NCBI GenBank assembly: GCA_002480015.1 | Contig: DLQD01000073.1 | Coordinates: 1-7,727 of the forward strand | Source of the DNA: Opitutia bacterium UBA7441 | GTDB lineage: Bacteria; Verrucomicrobiota; Verrucomicrobiia; Opitutales; Coraliomargaritaceae | Direction of reading: 5' to 3' | Length of the DNA: 7,727 nucleotides | Shown: positions 5,832 through 7,727 of the stretch, one piece after another | Layout of the letters: each line of letters begins with the position of its first letter | Position numbering within the stretch: the first letter of the stretch is position 1 | Program-made: the position numbers and the translations under genes | The notes under the pieces: model-generated | Told to the model about the DNA's origin: nothing | Seen by the model: only the letters and a program-made list of their open reading frames with translations | Databases searched by the model: none

Positions 5832-6149
5832 TTACGAGGGGACGCTACCTATCCCCACCCGCGCTCGCGCTTCTTGACACTGCTTGCTGCCTGCTTCAAA
5901 GCGCCGGCAGACTTCGGGGCGGGTCGCATAGATCCGGCAGAGCTGGTCTTCTTTCAAGAACGCGCAGCTTTCGAGGAAGGGCAGGGGATGTAGCTGGTAG
6001 GCCTTGTCCACGGTCGCGAGATGCGGCTCCAGCTGACGGCCTTCTTGCCGGATGGCGGGTGCGCGCGCCGCGTCCGCCTCACTCGCGAAAATCGGGAAGC
6101 AGCGGCAGCAGGCGCCACAGTTTTCGCAATCGTAGTGTTCACGGGTCAT
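5832..6149 (-). CDS. YkgJ-family CxxCxxCC cysteine-cluster protein
   Basis: This small protein (105 residues) belongs to the YkgJ/UPF0153 family (PF03692), thought to bind a metal ion, probably zinc or iron, through conserved cysteines; no biochemical role is firmly known. The N-terminal cluster is CENCGACC (Cys8, Cys11, Cys14, Cys15, with an extra Cys17). The rest of the pattern is SCAFL (Cys62), LCRIYATRPEVCRRF (Cys71, Cys81) and Cys91, all as in the family. Start: ATG 6149 overlaps the TGA stop of the upstream L,D-transpeptidase gene as ATGA, which argues for translational coupling; an in-frame TTG at 6161 is less likely. The last ten or so residues, after the final cysteine, look unrelated to the family and may come from repeat-like intergenic DNA. 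No clear terminator follows; a 5-bp stem (5819-5833) without a T run spans the stop. Confidence 0.9.
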   Translation of the reverse strand: MTREHYDCENCGACCRCFPIFASEADAARAPAIRQEGRQLEPHLATVDKAYQLHPLPFLESCAFLKEDQLCRIYATRPEVCRRFEAGSKQCQEARARVGIGSVPS

Positions 6150-6694
6150 TCGCCAATCCAAACCAAATCTCCCTCTTTGATGCGATCGAAAAGTGTGATC
6201 ACCTCCCGATTCAGCATCTCCACGCAGCCGCCGCTGAAGGGCTGGCCGATCCGGTCCTCGTGGTTGGTGCCGTGAATGTAGATGTAGCGTGCATAAGAGT
6301 CGCAGCCCGCGCCGCTATTCTTGCCAGTTTCGAGTCCGCGTAGGCGAAGGATGCGACTGGTAATCAAATTCCGAGCCGCATCTTCGGGGCTGACTTCGCT
6401 ATAGAGTTGCCCCGTCGCCACACGCCCCTTGAAGACCATGCCTTCGGCCTCGCTGTCCCCTATGCGGTCGGCGATGGCGTGTAGCCCTTTGGGTGTCCCG
6501 TAGGAATCCGCCAGGCAGGAGGGCGGGTTCTTCGAAGTGGAAATCGTAAATATCCCGACGACCTTGTCATTTTCAATGAGAGCCATTTGTTGAGCGGCTA
6601 TCGAAATGATCAGCCGTCGATCCGTCGGGGTGATTGACAAGGCTGCGCAGCTTTGATTTACACGCGCGTTTTCCTCTAAAAAATCAAATGGCAT
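6146..6694 (-). CDS. L,D-transpeptidase catalytic-domain (YkuD) protein
   Basis: YkuD-fold L,D-transpeptidases use a catalytic cysteine to cross-link peptidoglycan stem peptides or to attach lipoproteins to them. In this 182-residue protein the domain begins with RLIISIAAQQMALIENDK (about 27-44) and includes TISTSKNPPSC (50-60) and TPKGLH (67-72). The active-site block runs from IHGTN (His141) to SGGCVEM with the catalytic Cys157. The usual motif is S-H-G-C-[IV]-R-[ML]; here His is replaced by Gly and Arg by Glu. No signal peptide or membrane segment is visible, and the frame has no start codon upstream of ATG 6694, so export is unexplained. A TTG at 6640 is an alternative start that would clear the overlap with asd; neither start has a good Shine-Dalgarno sequence. 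The gene is the first of a two-gene operon with the cysteine-cluster gene (4-nt overlap). Confidence 0.85.
   Translation of the reverse strand: MPFDFLEENARVNQSCAALSITPTDRRLIISIAAQQMALIENDKVVGIFTISTSKNPPSCLADSYGTPKGLHAIADRIGDSEAEGMVFKGRVATGQLYSEVSPEDAARNLITSRILRLRGLETGKNSGAGCDSYARYIYIHGTNHEDRIGQPFSGGCVEMLNREVITLFDRIKEGDLVWIGE
6634..6662 (+). promoter_or_regulatory. Candidate sigma70-type promoter for asd
   Basis: A perfect -35 TTGACA lies at 6634-6639. After a 17-bp spacer comes TTTACA at 6657-6662, preceded by TGA, so it reads as an extended -10 (TGn). The predicted start, about 6669, leaves a leader of roughly 19 nt before the asd ATG. The promoter lies inside the 5' end of the divergent L,D-transpeptidase frame. 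Confidence 0.5.
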
Positions 6695-7698
6695 ATAATG
6701 TAGGTATCCTCGGAGCGACCGGTGCGGTCGGTCAAGAAATCATTCGTCTCCTCCACGAGCGTGACTTTCCCATTGCGGAACTTCGTTTGCTGGCATCCGC
6801 CCGTTCAGCGGGCAAGACCCAGTCATTCGGCGACCAATCATGGACAATTCAGGAAGCCACACCTGAGGGCTTCGCTGGCCTCGACGTCTGCATCTTCAGC
6901 GCCGGTGGCGACCAGTCGCAGCGCTTTGCGCAGGCAGCGGTCGAGCGTGGCTGCGTCGTGATCGATAATAGCTCGGCCTTCCGCCAAGATCCCGATGTGC
7001 CACTCGTCATTCCCGAGATCAATCCCGACGCAGTCGACGACCATAAGGGCATCCTCGCTAATCCCAATTGCTCCACTGCGATTTCGCTCATGGGCCTCTA
7101 CCCGCTGCACAAGGCTTTCGGACTAAAGTCTTTCATTGCCTCCACCTATCAAGCTGTTTCCGGCAGCGGTGCCTGGGGCATCGTCGAACTGGAGCAACAA
7201 GCCCGCGCCTGGGCGGAGGGTGGTGAAATGAAGAAAGAGGTCTACCCACACCAGATCGCCTTCAACCTCATCCCCCACGTCGATAAGTTTCTCGACGACG
7301 GCTACACCAAGGAAGAGATGAAGATGCTCCACGAAGGTCGCAAGATCATGGGGATCGACGACCTCCGCGTGACCTGCACCTGCGTGCGCGTGCCCGTCTT
7401 TCGCGCCCACTCTATTTCCATCAGTGCCGAATTTGAAAAGCCAGTCAGCGTCGAAGCCGCCCGCGAAGCGGTCAAGGCCTTCGAGGGAGCCGAGCTTGTC
7501 GACAATCCCGCGAACGCGGAATACCCGATGCCGCTCAACTACTCCGAGGTCGTGCCCTGCGGCGTCGGCCGCATCCGCAAGGACAGCGTCTTCGAAAACG
7601 GCCTCGCCCTCTGGGTCACCGGTGACCAGCTCTGGAAAGGCGCCGCCCTCAACGCCATCCAGATCGCCGAGCTACTGCATGCTAAAGGCAAGCTTTAG
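6688..7698 (+). CDS. asd: Aspartate-semialdehyde dehydrogenase
   Basis: This cytoplasmic enzyme reduces L-aspartyl-4-phosphate with NADPH to aspartate-4-semialdehyde, the branch point to lysine and diaminopimelate, threonine and methionine. The 336-residue protein is of normal length. Visible features: NADP-binding GATGAVGQE (9-17), SAGG (71-74), NSSAFR with the substrate-phosphate arginine (Arg99), active-site NPNCST (Cys128), TYQAVSGSG (153-161), EEMKMLHEGRKIMG (209-222) and RVPVFRAHS with the catalytic-pocket Arg234 and His241. The frame is open from 6634, but the family start is Met-Ala-Tyr-Asn at ATG 6688. No Shine-Dalgarno sequence precedes it. It is divergent from the L,D-transpeptidase gene, whose longest frame starts at 6694, so the two 5' ends overlap by 7 nt. 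No other lysine-pathway gene is visible here. Confidence 0.96.
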   Translation: MAYNVGILGATGAVGQEIIRLLHERDFPIAELRLLASARSAGKTQSFGDQSWTIQEATPEGFAGLDVCIFSAGGDQSQRFAQAAVERGCVVIDNSSAFRQDPDVPLVIPEINPDAVDDHKGILANPNCSTAISLMGLYPLHKAFGLKSFIASTYQAVSGSGAWGIVELEQQARAWAEGGEMKKEVYPHQIAFNLIPHVDKFLDDGYTKEEMKMLHEGRKIMGIDDLRVTCTCVRVPVFRAHSISISAEFEKPVSVEAAREAVKAFEGAELVDNPANAEYPMPLNYSEVVPCGVGRIRKDSVFENGLALWVTGDQLWKGAALNAIQIAELLHAKGKL

Positions 7699-7727
7699 GA
7701 GAGTGGGGAGTGGAGAGTGGGGAGTGG
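7699..7727. repeat. 14-bp tandem repeat at the window edge
   Basis: GAGAGTGGGGAGTG occurs twice in exact tandem (7699-7712 and 7713-7726), plus the first base of a third copy where the window ends. It begins directly after the asd stop codon. The strand is strongly purine-biased (only G, A and T). The full copy number cannot be seen. Confidence 0.85.

Noticed and set aside
5735..6343. A 202-codon + strand frame
   Set aside because: It runs through the right part of the small inserted element and antisense to the cysteine-cluster and L,D-transpeptidase genes, both of which have clear family motifs.
6694..6699. TATAAT as a -10 box
   Set aside because: It lies within the first codons of asd, with no -35 at a suitable distance; TTGACA at 6634 is far too distant to pair with it.

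Overview
This is an ordinary stretch of bacterial chromosome of about 7.7 kb. It is gene-dense and GC-rich, and most of the genes are housekeeping. Gene content, the scarcity of strong Shine-Dalgarno sequences and the short GTAG-hairpin repeats in the intergenic DNA suggest a member of the Verrucomicrobiota, perhaps a marine Opitutae lineage of the Coraliomargarita/Lentimonas type. That placement is an inference from memory, not from a search.

Layout from left to right. (1) rpmE2 (zinc-free ribosomal protein L31) on + and a ComEC-like membrane protein on - converge on one shared hairpin terminator. (2) The ComEC-like gene is divergent from rarA, an AAA+ replication-fork maintenance factor. 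A four-helix membrane protein of the PF04020 (YvlD/phage holin 4_2-like) family follows rarA after only 3 nt. (3) A 335-nt gap holds a degenerate cluster of GTAG-hairpin (REP-like) repeats, then a very AT-rich tract with a short palindrome. (4) lpdA (dihydrolipoyl dehydrogenase) stands alone and ends in a strong terminator. (5) Just beyond it is a 158-bp element with 23-bp imperfect terminal inverted repeats and a perfect 9-bp flanking direct repeat. It looks like a non-autonomous (MITE-like) insertion, and it carries another copy of the GTAG hairpin and a second, inverted hairpin of the same design. (6) On the - strand, a YkuD-type L,D-transpeptidase gene and a CxxCxxCC metal-cluster protein gene overlap by 4 nt and form a two-gene operon. 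(7) asd (aspartate-semialdehyde dehydrogenase) is divergent from that operon, and the two 5' ends overlap. The window ends inside a 14-bp tandem repeat.

The genes do not form one dedicated system. One loose link is cell-wall metabolism: Asd feeds the lysine/diaminopimelate pathway, and L,D-transpeptidases cross-link diaminopimelate residues of peptidoglycan. I see no phage, defence island, CRISPR array, RNA gene or biosynthetic cluster. The most unusual material is in the intergenic repeats, above all the small inserted element with its target-site duplication.
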